From the NCBI GenBank assembly GCA_026214975.1, contig JAOBSW010000559.1:35757-99756 (forward strand): 64,000 bases of DNA, written 5' to 3'. Shown piece by piece: positions 22,239-32,200 of this stretch; within the stretch, counting starts at the first letter, position 1, and every line of letters begins with the position of its first letter. The position numbers and the translations under genes are program-made. This DNA comes from Gentiana macrophylla (taxonomy: Eukaryota > Streptophyta > Magnoliopsida > Gentianales > Gentianaceae). The notes beneath the pieces were generated by a model. The model worked only from the letters and a program-made list of their open reading frames with translations. It did not search any database and was not told where the DNA came from.

Positions 22239-22770
22239 ACATGCATTTGTGAAGTGATGCAATTTGGATCACGAAGCCAAAGAGTTATAGCTTTTGGCCA
22301 AACAGAGATGACCATTACCCTTTCGTGTAGAAATACCTCATTTCGGATAAGGTGCCTTGTCTATAAATACAACTCAATGCATACATGAAAATCACATTCG
22401 AAATAAGCATCATCTTTCTTGAGTATTTTTGGTTTGATACTGACGTCTCATCTTCTGAATCAAACACCTACATTGTATACTGAAGAGATTTTCGTTTGAT
22501 CCCCAAATGACATCATAGGGGCAAAACATCTCTTAAAAGACAACACATATTACGTGCCTTGAAAATTCTGTGTCATTGATACATTTACTGTCTATTAGTT
22601 TTCCCAACATCCTACGGATACCTCTACCCCAACATACCTCTCATTTTGGAAATTCTGTGTCATTGATTCATTTACTCTCTATTATTTTTTCCCAACATCC
22701 TACAAATACCTTTATCCTATTATACCTCTCATCTTAAATACACCACACCTTTTACATTGCCTTACCCCTA
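22239..22770. other. Non-coding flank of W with promoter-like sequence
   Basis: 22366-22376 reads TCTATAAATAC in a context like an LTR or gene promoter, but I cannot bound an LTR. 22558-22732 is an imperfect tandem duplication with period about 87 bp (see separate entry). No coding sequence. Confidence 0.4.
22558..22732. repeat. Two-copy tandem repeat, period about 87 bp
   Basis: AAATTCTGTGTCATTGAT begins at 22563 and again at 22650; each unit continues through CCCAACATCCTAC to TACCTCTCAT. Part of the C-rich tract that extends to about 25860. Confidence 0.8.
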
Positions 22771-22778
22771 CCCATATC

Positions 22779-23345
22779 TACGGGTGTACATGGTTCTGTT
22801 CGGTACGGTTAATGGCCGTTCAAAAACGAACCAAAAAATTTCGATTAATTGAATTCAAAACCGAAACCGAACCGATTCTTTTAGGTAACTGAATTGAACC
22901 GAACCAAACTATACATGTTTGGTTCAGTTCGGTCAACCAAATATTGAAATAAAATTTAACAATTATATTCAGTTATAAACAATTTGGTTTTTATTCGATT
23001 TTTTATTTCGATCATAAATTGTCCGGACAGCAATTCAGTTATATTCAATTTTCCATGAAAGGTTATAATATGTTGATTATGAATGTTAGTTATACAAGTT
23101 GATTATAAACATTTCCATTACAATTTTCTATTCAATTCGGTTAATGGTTCGGACTTTCATTCATTTTGATTTTTGGTTTGGTTATAGATAATTTGTAGAG
23201 TTAACTATAACCGAACCAAATGTTTTCGATTTATTTATAATACTAACCAAATTGAACCCAAAACATTTATTAACCGAACCGAATTGAACCAGATGACCTC
23301 GGTTCGGTTCGGTTTTTGGATAATCCGTATCCATGTACACCCCTA
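22779..23345. mobile_element. hAT-type MITE with 8-bp TSD
   Basis: 567 bp. Terminal inverted repeats TACGGGTGTACATGG and TAGGGGTGTACATGG. Flanked by exact 8-bp duplications CCCATATC at 22771-22778 and 23346-23353, the hAT length. The interior is a long imperfect fold-back rich in GGTTCGGTTCGG / CCGAACCGAACC and has no transposase. Confidence 0.88.
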
Positions 23346-23485
23346 CCCATATCCCCACCTAGCTGAACTCTAACCCTACCCTTACACCACCCACCCCCAC
23401 TCCACTTCGGCCTCACCATACCTCTACTTCTCCCTATCTCCTCTCTCACCTCACACGCACCTGCACAAAAAACCTAAACCTCTAC
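23346..23485. other. C-rich low-complexity host tract
   Basis: Strand-asymmetric CCCTAC/CACCCAC-type sequence. The same style resumes at 24975-25066, 25234-25292 and 25803-25860, so one tract seems to have been split by a CACTA element, a small hAT-like element and a TRIM (plus the MITE at its left). Confidence 0.6.
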
Positions 23486-24974
23486 CACTACTACAAAAAA
23501 GCATAAAGATCATGGTTTTTAAGTGTGTTATTTTCACATTAGTCACGGCTTTCAAAGTGTGGCATATTGAGGTGTGACATAAATTACTTTAATACAATCA
23601 CAGTTAAAAACTGGTCTATTATAATAGTTATCACACTTATAAAACTTGATCTATTATAGTTGTTATCACTATTAAAAACCGTGATCTATTATAATTTCAT
23701 CACATTTAAAAACTGTGATATATTATAGTTGTTATCACACTTAAAAACCGTGATCTATTATAGTTGTTATCACACTTAAAAACCGAGATCTATTACAATT
23801 TCAACACGTTTAAAAACTGTGATCTATTATAATTTAAATCACACCTATAAAAGTGTTTTTTTCAAAAACAATATATAAGCACACATATTTTTCGTTCCCG
23901 GTGGTACTCGAACCCGGATACTCCAGATTAACAAGCCACACTGATTATCACTAGGACAATGACTTCTTTCTTCTAATTTTCGACCACACTAAACTAAGAT
24001 CTCATTATAAAATATCATATTATTTTAATCACAGTTAAAAACTATGATTGATTGATGTTTTTGTCTCGGTTTTCCTAAAAACCGTGATAATAAAAATTAT
24101 GATCTATTTTAGTTGTTATCACACTTAAAAACCGAGATCTACTATAATTTCAACACATTTAAAAACTGTTATCTATTTTAGTTGTTATCACACTTAAAAC
24201 CCGTGATTTATTATAGTTGTTATCACACTTAAAAACCGATGTCTATTATAATTTCAACACATTTAAAAACTGTGATCTATTTTAGTAGTTGTTATCACAC
24301 TTAAAAACCGAGATCTATTATAATTTCAATCACACCTATAAAAGTGTGATCATTCTTTTTTTTGGAAAATGAAATATACGCACACATTTTTGGTTCTAGT
24401 GGGACTCAAACCGGATACTCGAATTAAGAAACCACACTAATTACATTTGGCCGATGCATAATTTCTTATCGTTTTCGACCACACTAAACTGAAATTTTAT
24501 TATAAAATATCATATTATTTTAATCACAGTTAAAAACTGTGATTGATTGATGTTTTGTCTCAGTTTTCCTAAAATCCGTGATAATAAAAATCGTGATGTA
24601 TTTTAGTTGTTATTACACTTAAAAACCGAGATCTATTATAATTCAACACATTTAAAAGCTGTGATCTATTTTAGTTGTTATCACACTTAAAAAACGAGAT
24701 CGATTATAGTTGTTATCACACTTAAAAACCGAGATCTTTTATAATTTCAACACGTTTAAATATTGTGATCTATTTCAGTAGTTGTTATCACACTTAAAAA
24801 ACCGAGAACTATTATAATTTCAATCACACCGCAAAAATGTGATCATTATTTTTTTTTCACACCTAATAACTGTGAAATTTTTTTTAAGTGTGATATATAC
24901 ATTTTCCTTGTCTCAATTCTTTTAAAACTGTGATCATTATCTTTCTATAATCTATGTCTCCTTTTGTATTAGTG
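23486..24974. mobile_element. Non-autonomous CACTA element
   Basis: 1489 bp. Ends CACTACTACAAAAAAG and CACTAATACAAAAGGAG (reverse complement at the right), flanked by the 3-bp duplication TAC (23483-23485, 24975-24977). The interior is made of many subterminal-type repeats of about 30-40 bp (cores TTATCACACTTAAAAACCG, GATCTATTATA), as expected for CACTA transposase binding regions. Two internal blocks near 23880-23990 and 24370-24480 are paralogous to each other. No ORF. Confidence 0.88.
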
Positions 24975-25066
24975 TACCTTAACATGTCCTCATTCTTAAC
25001 CCTTCACCACTCATCGTATTCCCATCACCGTTACCCTACCCCTACATCATCCCAGCAACCACCATC

Positions 25067-25233
25067 CAGGGGCGGACTGACGTGTACTTAAACGGGGTAC
25101 GCGAACACAACTAAATGGTGAATTACTTAAGCTTTACTTATAAAAAAACTTTTGTGGACATTGCTTAAAAAAACTACTCCTACAACAAATTATGGCCTAA
25201 TCCCGATGAACTAATATCATGCGTCTGCCTTTG
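25067..25233. mobile_element. Possible small hAT-like MITE
   Basis: Starts CAGGGGCGGACTGACG; the right end read in reverse is CAAAGGCAGACGCATG, an imperfect terminal inverted repeat. No exact 8-bp duplication was found beside it, so the call is tentative. Confidence 0.35.
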
Positions 25234-25292
25234 CAACTACCCACCACGATACCTCTCAACCCATCCTAACCCTCACCCACCTACCTTATCCA

Positions 25293-25802
25293 GGTAAAAT
25301 TCACTTCGGTAAAATAATAAAATGATCACCCCCATATAAGTGTGGGACATAAAGGTCTTGTCAACTCGGGTTAACTCTTTCAGACCAAGCGATGATGACG
25401 GTCTAAGTAGTTGACCGAATCATTTATTACACATTTAGAACTACCAGGCCCAGGTCTGAAGGCGTTACAGGTTGGTATTCAGAGCCGAATATCATACAGA
25501 CCTAAGTGTCACACCGTGAGAGACGGTGGGAGCCACTTTTAGAATCATATGGTAAGGACTAGACTGAGACAAGTCCTGGCCAAGTCCTGGCGAGGACGCC
25601 AGTCCTTTATAAAGAAAGGCGATGATGTAAAATCTCACATCGGTAAAGTAATAAAATATTCACCCTCATATAAGCGTGAGACATAAATGTCTTGTTAATT
25701 CGGGTTAGTCATTTTAAACCAAGTGAGGACGACGGTCTAAGCAGTTGACCGAATCATTTATTACTTTTTAACGTTACGAGACCCTGGTCTGAGGGCGTTA
25801 CA
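25293..25802 (+). mobile_element. TRIM retrotransposon
   Basis: 510 bp, with LTRs 25293-25469 and 25626-25802 (177 bp each), TSD ATCCA at 25288-25292 and 25803-25807, PBS TGGTATTCAGAGC at 25473-25485 (initiator tRNA-Met type with one inserted T) and a purine stretch AAAGAAAGGCGATGA before the right LTR. The internal part is about 156 bp with no coding capacity. The first base of the left LTR is G instead of T. I do not see the 5S-rRNA-like LTR sequence of Cassandra. Confidence 0.9.
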
Positions 25803-27509
25803 ATCCATTTGCGCCTCACCCTGACCCCACACTCACCTCAACCCTATTTCACTCATCTTAGAATGTGGGTTGGATGGAGAGAATAGGCATGTAGGTTAGA
25901 TAGGCAAGGCAAGGGTGATAGTGGGTAGGTGGGGTTTCTATTTTGTTACATTCATTCCATTTACTTTAAAATAAAAGAAAAATAAAATGATTTTCATTAC
26001 ATTATAATTAAAATCTTGCTCCCTTCATTCTATTACAATCATACAAAATAAAACTTGTATAATGAAAAAATGAAATGTGGTTGCATTATTACCTTATATT
26101 AATGCCTAACAAACGAGATGAGATCCTCTGTTGTAGGGTTTATACAGCAGAGGTTGTTGTGTGTGTGGGGAGGGGTACAACAGTAATTTCATGCCAAAAC
26201 TAAATAAAATTTTCTTATCAAAGGCAAATGGTTCACAAGAGATACAACAGGAGAAATTTTAGAGCACATACAATAAACGTAAAAAAGCCAATGAGAACAT
26301 GCTTTTGGAGATAAATAGGCAATGTTATTTTTAACTTCATTTACAATAGCTCATATATTGATGTTGTCAATCAATTGAACGGGGATGAGAACGTGGATTT
26401 TCTCACGTCCACATTCACAACATATCTGTCAAATAATAATAAAATAATATTTAATGAGCCCACTTGACGGAATACATAAAGCAAATAAAATGGTTTTTTT
26501 ATTTTATTTTTATATTGGTAATAAATTTGTATTTTTTATTCTAATCAAGTAGGTTTTCTTATTCCACTATTGTGGGGGTAATGTGATTTTGAATGGGATA
26601 AATTGCCACATCATATAATTTTGAGTCTTTTTAGAATAAATGACATTGTAGATGAAGTTATTAGAGCAACCCTAGTGGTAATCGGGAGAGAAGCCTTTTG
26701 ATTATTGTTGTTTGGCTGATGTGGAGAAAGATAAGTGGAGGATAAATATAGAAGGGTTGTGGGGATAATTTGTATGTGATGTGATGTTGTAATGGTGATA
26801 ATAGAGAATGATTGTAAAAATTAATTGTGTGTGATTAGATATTGTAATGATGATAAATATTTTAAATTTATTGATTAAAATAATATTAAACTTTTTTTTT
26901 TTAGGTTTAAGACTTTTTTTCCCTAAAAAAGAGGAGGCTTGACGCTTTGTTTTTTGAAAGACAGTTGTCTAGTTGCCTCTCTCAAAAGGGACAATAGAAT
27001 AGATAGTCTTGAAAAAAAAATTGACTGTTTTTCTATTATTATTTTACATTTATGGAAATATTTAATCTATCCTAACAAAAATAAACTAATAATATAGTCA
27101 AACTACACTTAATAGGGTTTGCTCTTATCATACATGAGCAGAGGATCACAATTCCTAACAAATGGGCCCTAAAATCCAAAGATGTGACATGTTGATTAGA
27201 GATGTGATAAGTGTTGCTGGTTATAACATGTTGCAGAGTACCACTACCACATATCCATAATAAATTAATAACAATAATAATAATAATAATATTGATAGCT
27301 AGGTTGACAGCAAATTTCATGTGGTGTTGCCGCATATATTGCGGGATAATGCCATGTATGTTCAGCCGACTACTCTGCATGTTTTTTTGTATTTTTTCCC
27401 CACATAAACGTATTTTATTAACAAAAAGACGGGGAAAAATTTATCAAAAGTTGAAAGAAATGATGTACCGGATGTTAAACCATGTGCTTATCGGTGCCTT
27501 TATTATGAG
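25803..27509. other. Non-coding AT-rich region, probable decayed MITEs
   Basis: C-rich then G-rich stretches (25808-25935), AT-rich DNA beyond. TTAGAGCACATAC at about 26257 and TTAGAGCAACCC at about 26662 look like starts of Tourist-like (PIF/Harbinger) MITEs, but I could not find convincing partner ends. (AAT)n-like run near 27270-27290. No gene recognised on either strand. Confidence 0.4.
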
Positions 27510-27632
27510 CAGCGATGGCATGACGCAGGATCTCGTGTAAGAGAGTAAGAGAAAAGATTTAAAGAGACAAATAAAAATTTTAAGGAGGGGCAAATAAGAT
27601 ACATACTACATATATTAGTAGGATTTTTTCGG
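27510..27632 (+). mobile_element. hAT-like end, plus orientation
   Basis: CAGCGATGGCATGACGCAGG and about 120 bp that follow match, in inverted orientation, 28584-28455 (CAGTGGCGGACGTAGGATC). Such CAGTGGCGGA ends are common in plant hAT-like MITEs. The two could be ends of one element of about 1.1 kb or two separate copies; no 8-bp duplication confirms either. Confidence 0.45.
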
Positions 27633-27727
27633 ATTAAGGAGAGGCGATGCTGCCCTATATGTTGTCCATGTCTGCCATGGCGATTATTATATGTGTGCTC
27701 GTCATATACGAAATGCACATATGTGTC

Positions 27728-27793
27728 AAATTGTACATCTTTTATTTTTAAATTGAATTCAAATTGTACACCTTTTATTTTTAAATTGAATTC
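27728..27793. repeat. Two-copy 33-bp tandem repeat
   Basis: AAATTGTACATCTTTTATTT starts at 27728 and again, with one change, at 27761. Confidence 0.85.
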
Positions 27794-28046
27794 AAATCAG
27801 CATACAAGATATAGATTTATTCTTCAATCAATTAGGTGCATGTGGATATAATACACAAAAACCCCCCTCTCTTATAATACATATGGATATGGGGAAATAC
27901 TTGTGTGGAGAGGAGGGTGAAACGATCAGAACCATACAGATTAAATACATAATGAAACTGAGTAGTATATGTAATTAAAGTGGCATACATACATATTGTA
28001 TGGACAAAAGTAGTGAATCATGTTGGTAGTTTAAAAGCATGATCTA

Positions 28047-28252
28047 GGACATAGGTCGGTCAGAATAGAAGGAGTTGTGATCGGTTAAGCAAGAGATTTC
28101 GAGTTCGAGCCTTTGTGTATGCAACAATTATTGTTGGGAGAGGTCACACCCTCTTAATGCCCGACAGTACCAATAGTACCTCAAATGATTAGTCTCAGAC
28201 AACTGTCTCTGGAAATACATTGCGAAAGCAACAATAAAAATTTAAAAAAAGG
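28047..28252 (+). mobile_element. Probable SINE
   Basis: Contains a box-B-like GAGTTCGAGCC at about 28099 with GGTTAAG-type sequence upstream, a short A-rich 3' end (AACAATAAAAATTTAAAAAA) and an imperfect flanking duplication (ATGATCTAGGACATAG at 28039, ATGATCTCGAGGATAG at 28254). The A box is not clear. Confidence 0.4.
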
Positions 28253-28454
28253 AATGATCTCGAGGATAGATGGTGATAGACTGATAGTTAAGCATGTTAA
28301 AGGATAAGGACTAAGTTGTAAGTTTTATATAGAGTAGAGGTCTAGAGTGTTAAAGGGTACACATGTGATGTACACCTGATATTAACTAGAACCATTTTGT
28401 TAGATCTCTAATCTATATGTATTGGCGAAAGCATGACCTACATACAACAACTAG
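28253..28454. other. Unassigned; may hold the start of the U LTR
   Basis: TGTTAAAGGGTACACATGTG at about 28348 has the look of a copia LTR start and would fit the 5' LTR of U, whose 3' end is at 32046. Unproven. Confidence 0.3.
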
Positions 28455-28584
28455 AGAGGAAACTGCCTCTAAAAAAATCTATTAATATATGTAGCATGCA
28501 TCTTGTTTACCCCCTTTATTTTTTTATTTGCATCTTTAAAAAATTTATTGTCCTCCCTTACCCAAGATCCTACGTCCGCCACTG
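28455..28584 (-). mobile_element. hAT-like end, minus orientation
   Basis: Reverse complement begins CAGTGGCGGACGTAGGATC at 28584 and matches 27510-27632 for about 120 bp. It ends one base before the TSD of copia element D. Confidence 0.45.
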
Positions 28585-28590
28585 TGTACT

Positions 28591-28928
28591 TGTTGAAGAT
28601 ACTAGAAGTGCAGGCGTGAGACTTGATTGCTCACTTGAGCATTAGGTCGAACACTTCAATTAGAAGAGCAGTTATTCTGTTATTAAGTAGTTACAGTAGT
28701 TGTAGATCCTATATAATGAGCTTAGATACTTAGAAAACAGATAAGAAGTCTTATTTTATAGAAATTCAATGCAATTCCATCCACTTCTCCTTTAATAAAT
28801 TCTTCTCGCCAAAATTCTGCTTTGTAATTCTCCAATGAGTTCTTAATCAAATTCATATGTTCTTTCTTCTAGAATCGTTTCATTTTGTTTCTTGTTTGAT
28901 ATACAGTGTTCCATCATTGTTTTTAACA
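28591..28928 (+). repeat. 5' LTR of D
   Basis: Contains CCTATATAATGAG (about 28708) as a likely TATA box. Followed directly by TGTTATCATAGCC (28929-28941), a PBS complementary to initiator tRNA-Met with two changes. Confidence 0.92.
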
Positions 28929-29064
28929 TGTTATCATAGCCACCCTTTTATTGTGCAAGTGTTGGGCCTCTTTGTTGGCCCTCGTGTGTCATATGACCCA
29001 GGCTTTTTATAGGCCCACACATGACGGGGCGTGTTAATGTATCCCACATAGAAAACTTGTAATT

Positions 29065-29505
29065 GTGTCACCCACCATATTAAGAGATGGATTTCCCTCA
29101 CATCACAACCTATGTTTTGGAGATGAAGCCCCTCCTCTTATAGTCCTGGATATAGCTACAAGACAAATCATCATTTCTAGAGATGTGGTCTTTCATGAAT
29201 TTGACTTCCCTTTCCATCAGCAACCAACAATAGATCCAACCTTAGTTGTGCATGCTTCATACCCAAGATCATATGAGGATTTGACTGATGGGGGATGTGT
29301 TTTTAGTCCCACAGATCCAAATAACCTTGAGCATACTGACATGCCGTCAGATAACACACTAGAACTGATCAATAAAGAACCAGATAACCAAAATGAAGAA
29401 CCAGTTAGAAGGTCTTCTAGAGTTAGAACTGCCCCCACTTATCTGAAGGATTATCAACACAATTTGTCTTTTTTCTCACACCACTCCTCGCTTGATACAA
29501 AATGA
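29065..29505 (+). pseudogene. D: integrase C-terminus and linker
   Basis: 146 residues. TRQIIISRDVVFHEFDFPF is the typical copia integrase C-terminal motif (S-R-D-V-x-F-x-E). A Ser/Pro/acidic linker follows with RRSSRVRTAPTYLKDY, the usual R-x-S-x-R-x-x-x-P-x-x-L-x-D-Y sequence before RT. The catalytic D,D,E core lies upstream and is deleted. Confidence 0.85.
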
Positions 29506-30770
29506 GGTGTCTTACAACAACATTTCAGATAAATACAAGGCTTTTATTACTTCAGTAGATCAGGACAAGGAACCTACCACATATAAGGAGGCAGCCCAAT
29601 TCCCAGAATGGCAACAAGCAATGCAAAATGAGCTAGATTCTCTACATAATACAAAAACCTAGACTATAGTGTCATTACTAAAAGGGAAAGTCCCTATAGG
29701 TTGCAAGTGGGTGTTCAAGATAAAAAGAAATCAGATGGTACAATTGAATGATACAAAGCTAGGTTAGTAGCTAAAGGTTGCACTCCGACTGAAGGTATAG
29801 AATTCATTAAGACCTTTTCACCTGTTTTAAAGATGTCCACTATCAGACTGTTTATGATTTTGGCTGCAATGAACAATTGGCACATACATCAACTTGATGT
29901 GAATACAATTTTTTGCATGGTAATTTGGATGAGGAGGAATATATGAAGGCACAACCTAGATTAACTTTACGAAATACTAACTTAGTATGCAACTTAAACA
30001 AGTTTTTATATGGATTAAGGCAGGCTAGTAGACAGTGGAATGCTAAACTCACTCAAACATTGATCCATGCAGGATATTTCCAGTCTAAGAATGACCACTA
30101 TCTATTCACTAAGGGTGCATGTCATGATTTTGTGGCTTTATTGGTCTATGTGTATGATATAATAGTAGGTAGCCTCAATATGCAAGCCATACAGAACTTA
30201 AAGACATTGCTACATCAAGCCTTTATAGTCAAAGATCTGGGAGAACTTAAGTATTCTCAATATGCAAGCCATACAGAACTTAAAGACATTGCTACATCAA
30301 GCCTTTATAGTCAAAGATCTGGGAGAACTTAAGTATTTCCTAGGTTTGGAAGTTGCTAGGTCATGGAATGGCATTGTCATGAATCAAAGAAAGTATTGCC
30401 AAGATTACTTACAGAGTTTGGATACCTAGGATCTAAACCTTCTTCTGTCCCCATGGATCCTACAATTACTTTGACGAAAGAAGATTCTCCACCTCTTGCC
30501 AACAACACTTATTATAGAAGTTTAGTTGGGAAGCTCATTTATTTGAGGAATACTAGACCTGTTATAGCTTATGCCATACAAGAATTAAGCCAATTCTTGG
30601 ATCATCCTATAGAAAAGCATCTTGCACCAGCTCATAAACTACTTGGATATTTGAAGAAAGCCCCTCGTCAGGGCCTTTTGTTTCCTGGTACGGGTTCACC
30701 AGTTCTTACTTCAATTTCTGATTCTGATTGGGGAAGATGTAACATTACAAGAAGATCTGTGACAGGCTAA
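29506..30770 (+). pseudogene. D: copia reverse transcriptase, broken
   Basis: Motifs in order: EWQQAMQNELDSL, VPIGCKWVFKIK, WHIHQLDVN, LYGLRQASRQWN, then LLVYVYDIIVG, where the usual catalytic YVDD reads YVYD, then KDLGEL, and GYLGSKPSSVPMDP. At least three frame changes and a stop (ThrTer near 29660). An 82-bp tandem duplication (30174-30255 repeated at 30256-30337) sits just after the catalytic motif and shifts the frame. Family: RVT_2 of Ty1/copia. Confidence 0.88.
30174..30337 (+). repeat. 82-bp tandem duplication in the D RT
   Basis: CTCAATATGCAAGCCATACA begins at 30174 and at 30256. 82 is not a multiple of three, so it frameshifts RT. Confidence 0.93.
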
Positions 30771-31168
30771 CATTATTCCTAGAAGATGCTCTAATTTCAT
30801 GGAAATGTAATAAACAAGAAGTTGTTAGTAGAAGCTCTTTAGAAGCTGAATATAGGGCCATGGCAGTCACAGCATGTGAGATCCAATGGCTCCAATATCT
30901 CCTGTGTGACTTCCATATTCCTCACCCACAGGTTGTTCCACTGTTTTGTTATAACAAGAGTGCCATGTATAATAGAAAACCAGTGTTCCATGAAAGAACA
31001 AAACATATAGAAACTGACTGCCATTTTGTGAGAGAGAAATACCAAGCTAAAGTGTTAAAACCTATGCTAGTAAGAACAGAAGACAACTTGGCAGACATAC
31101 TTACTAAACCAGTTGACAAAGTGACATTTACAAGAATGCTACCCATATTTCCCATCAAGAACATATAG
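30700..31168 (+). pseudogene. D: RNase H domain
   Basis: ISDSDWGRC, then in another frame [30 protein letters not shown] and [19 protein letters not shown]: the D, E, D residues and the LADILTKP motif of copia RNase H. One frameshift near 30770. Confidence 0.88.
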
Positions 31169-31233
31169 GAGTTCAGGACCTACAAGTGCGGGTGTGAGGC
31201 TTGATAACAAGTTGTCTTGGCTCAACCATTCCA

Positions 31234-31244
31234 GCTTGAGGGGG
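31234..31244 (+). promoter_or_regulatory. Polypurine tract of D
   Basis: CTTGAGGGGG directly before the LTR start TGTTGAAGA. Confidence 0.85.
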
Positions 31245-31582
31245 TGTTGAAGATACTAGAAGTGCAGGTGTGAGACTTGATTGCTCACTTGAGCATTAGG
31301 CTGAACACTTCAATTAGAAGAGCGGTTATTATGTTATTAGGAGTTACAGTAGTTGTAGATCCTATATAATGATATTAAATACTTTGAAAACAGATAAGAA
31401 GTCTTATTTTACAGAGATTCAATGTAATTCCATCCATTTCTCCTTTAAGAAGTTCTTCCCGCCAAAATTCTGTTTGTAATTCTCCAATGAGTTCTTAATC
31501 AAATTCATTTGTTCTTTCTTTTAGAATCGTTTTATTTTTTTTTTCTTGTTTGATATACAGTGTTCCATCACTGTTTTTAAAA
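31245..31582 (+). repeat. 3' LTR of D
   Basis: Pair to 28591-28928. The last bases read AAAA instead of AACA, but the TSD GTACT follows exactly. Confidence 0.92.
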
Positions 31583-31617
31583 GTACTGGAACATAATCTT
31601 TCTTGTATCAATGATCA

Positions 31618-31993
31618 TTTTTTTAGAAAATGGGTGTTTTATTATTTAGGAAAAAAGAAGGGGGCGAATGCCTTACAAAAATTGTCTGAAAAAAGAATTA
31701 CAAAAATCAAAACACAAATGATTATTTGAAGTCCCGCCAAGCAAGTCTTAGGTTATTAGCACGTTCCACCACCTTGGATAGAAAAATGGAGGCCGGGGGC
31801 CTTTCCTCACTGCTTCCCTAAATAATCTTATTTCTCCACATCTACACTCCATAAAGCGCCTCCCTCCAAGTGTACTTTCAAGCCTTCGAGCCAAGAGGTG
31901 ACTCCTCCTGCTGTAAAAGGTTCAAACGCAGCCAATCCTCAATGTTACCCACACCAAAAAACTTGCTCCATCTCTCACGTGGTATGCTCAATG
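31618..31993 (-). mobile_element. 5'-truncated LINE fragment in the U LTR
   Basis: Reverse-strand reading, in one frame with a few stops: SKFFGVGNIEDWLRLNLLQQ, then TWREALYGV, MWRNKII, PPASIFLSKVVERANNLRLA. This is the W-x-x-W-x-x-RN type region near the C-terminus of plant LINE ORF2, between RT and RNase H. A T-run at 31618-31624 is the reverse of a short poly-A tail. Flanks TAATCTTTCTTGTATCAATG (31594) and TAATCTTTATTGTATCAAGA (31994) are an imperfect target duplication of about 23 bp. Confidence 0.65.
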
Positions 31994-32046
31994 TAATCTT
32001 TATTGTATCAAGATCATTCACTGAAATACAAATAACCTTTCTTTCA
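31994..32046 (+). repeat. 3' end of the U 5' LTR
   Basis: Ends ACCTTTCTTTCA four bases before the PBS. Together with 31583-31617 it forms a continuous LTR end once the LINE fragment is removed. Confidence 0.65.
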
Positions 32047-32049
32047 AAT

Positions 32050-32061
32050 AGGTATCAGAGC
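32050..32061 (+). promoter_or_regulatory. Primer-binding site of U (initiator tRNA-Met)
   Basis: AGGTATCAGAGC, one base from the canonical TGGTATCAGAGC. Confidence 0.85.
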
Positions 32062-32066
32062 GGTTC

Positions 32067-32200
32067 ATGGCAGATGTCGCCGCTGCCGCCATGAGCTCAA
32101 CTCCGGCGAGTTATGCAGCTGCATCATCTACCTCAATATCAATTGGATCTTTTATTACCTAAATTCCATTTTCATTAGTCCTAGATCCTTACTCTCATAG
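32067..32200 (+). pseudogene. U gag, N-terminal fragment
   Basis: ATG at 32067 opens MADVAAAAMSSTPASYAAAS, six bases after the PBS, followed by a stop near 32159. V splits the gene at 32200; it resumes at 41106. Confidence 0.65.

Larger units (their letters stand above)
28591..31582 (+). mobile_element. Element D: deleted Ty1/copia retrotransposon
   Basis: LTRs 28591-28928 and 31245-31582 (338 bp each, ends TGTTGAAGA...TTTTTAACA), TSD GTACT at 28586-28590 and 31583-31587. Gag, protease and the integrase core are missing: the coding remnant starts at the C-terminal end of integrase about 130 bp after the LTR. The LTRs differ at roughly 20-25 places by eye and the RT has stops, so this is an old, dead copy. 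Its target is the LTR of copia element U. Confidence 0.93.

Noticed and set aside
23889..23925. tRNA-like box B (ACTCGAACCCGGA) as a tRNA gene or SINE
   Set aside because: Single motif without an A box or tRNA fold, inside the CACTA element and partly duplicated with it.
23600..24850. A CRISPR-like array of regularly spaced repeats
   Set aside because: Repeat units vary, spacers are not unique inserts, and the block is bounded by CACTA ends with a 3-bp duplication. These are subterminal repeats of a plant transposon.
25293..25802. Cassandra-type TRIM with a 5S rRNA promoter
   Set aside because: I do not see the 5S internal promoter boxes in the LTR; called only as TRIM.
26256..26690. Tourist-like MITEs starting TTAGAGCA
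   Set aside because: Left ends look right, but partner ends and duplications were not convincing by eye.
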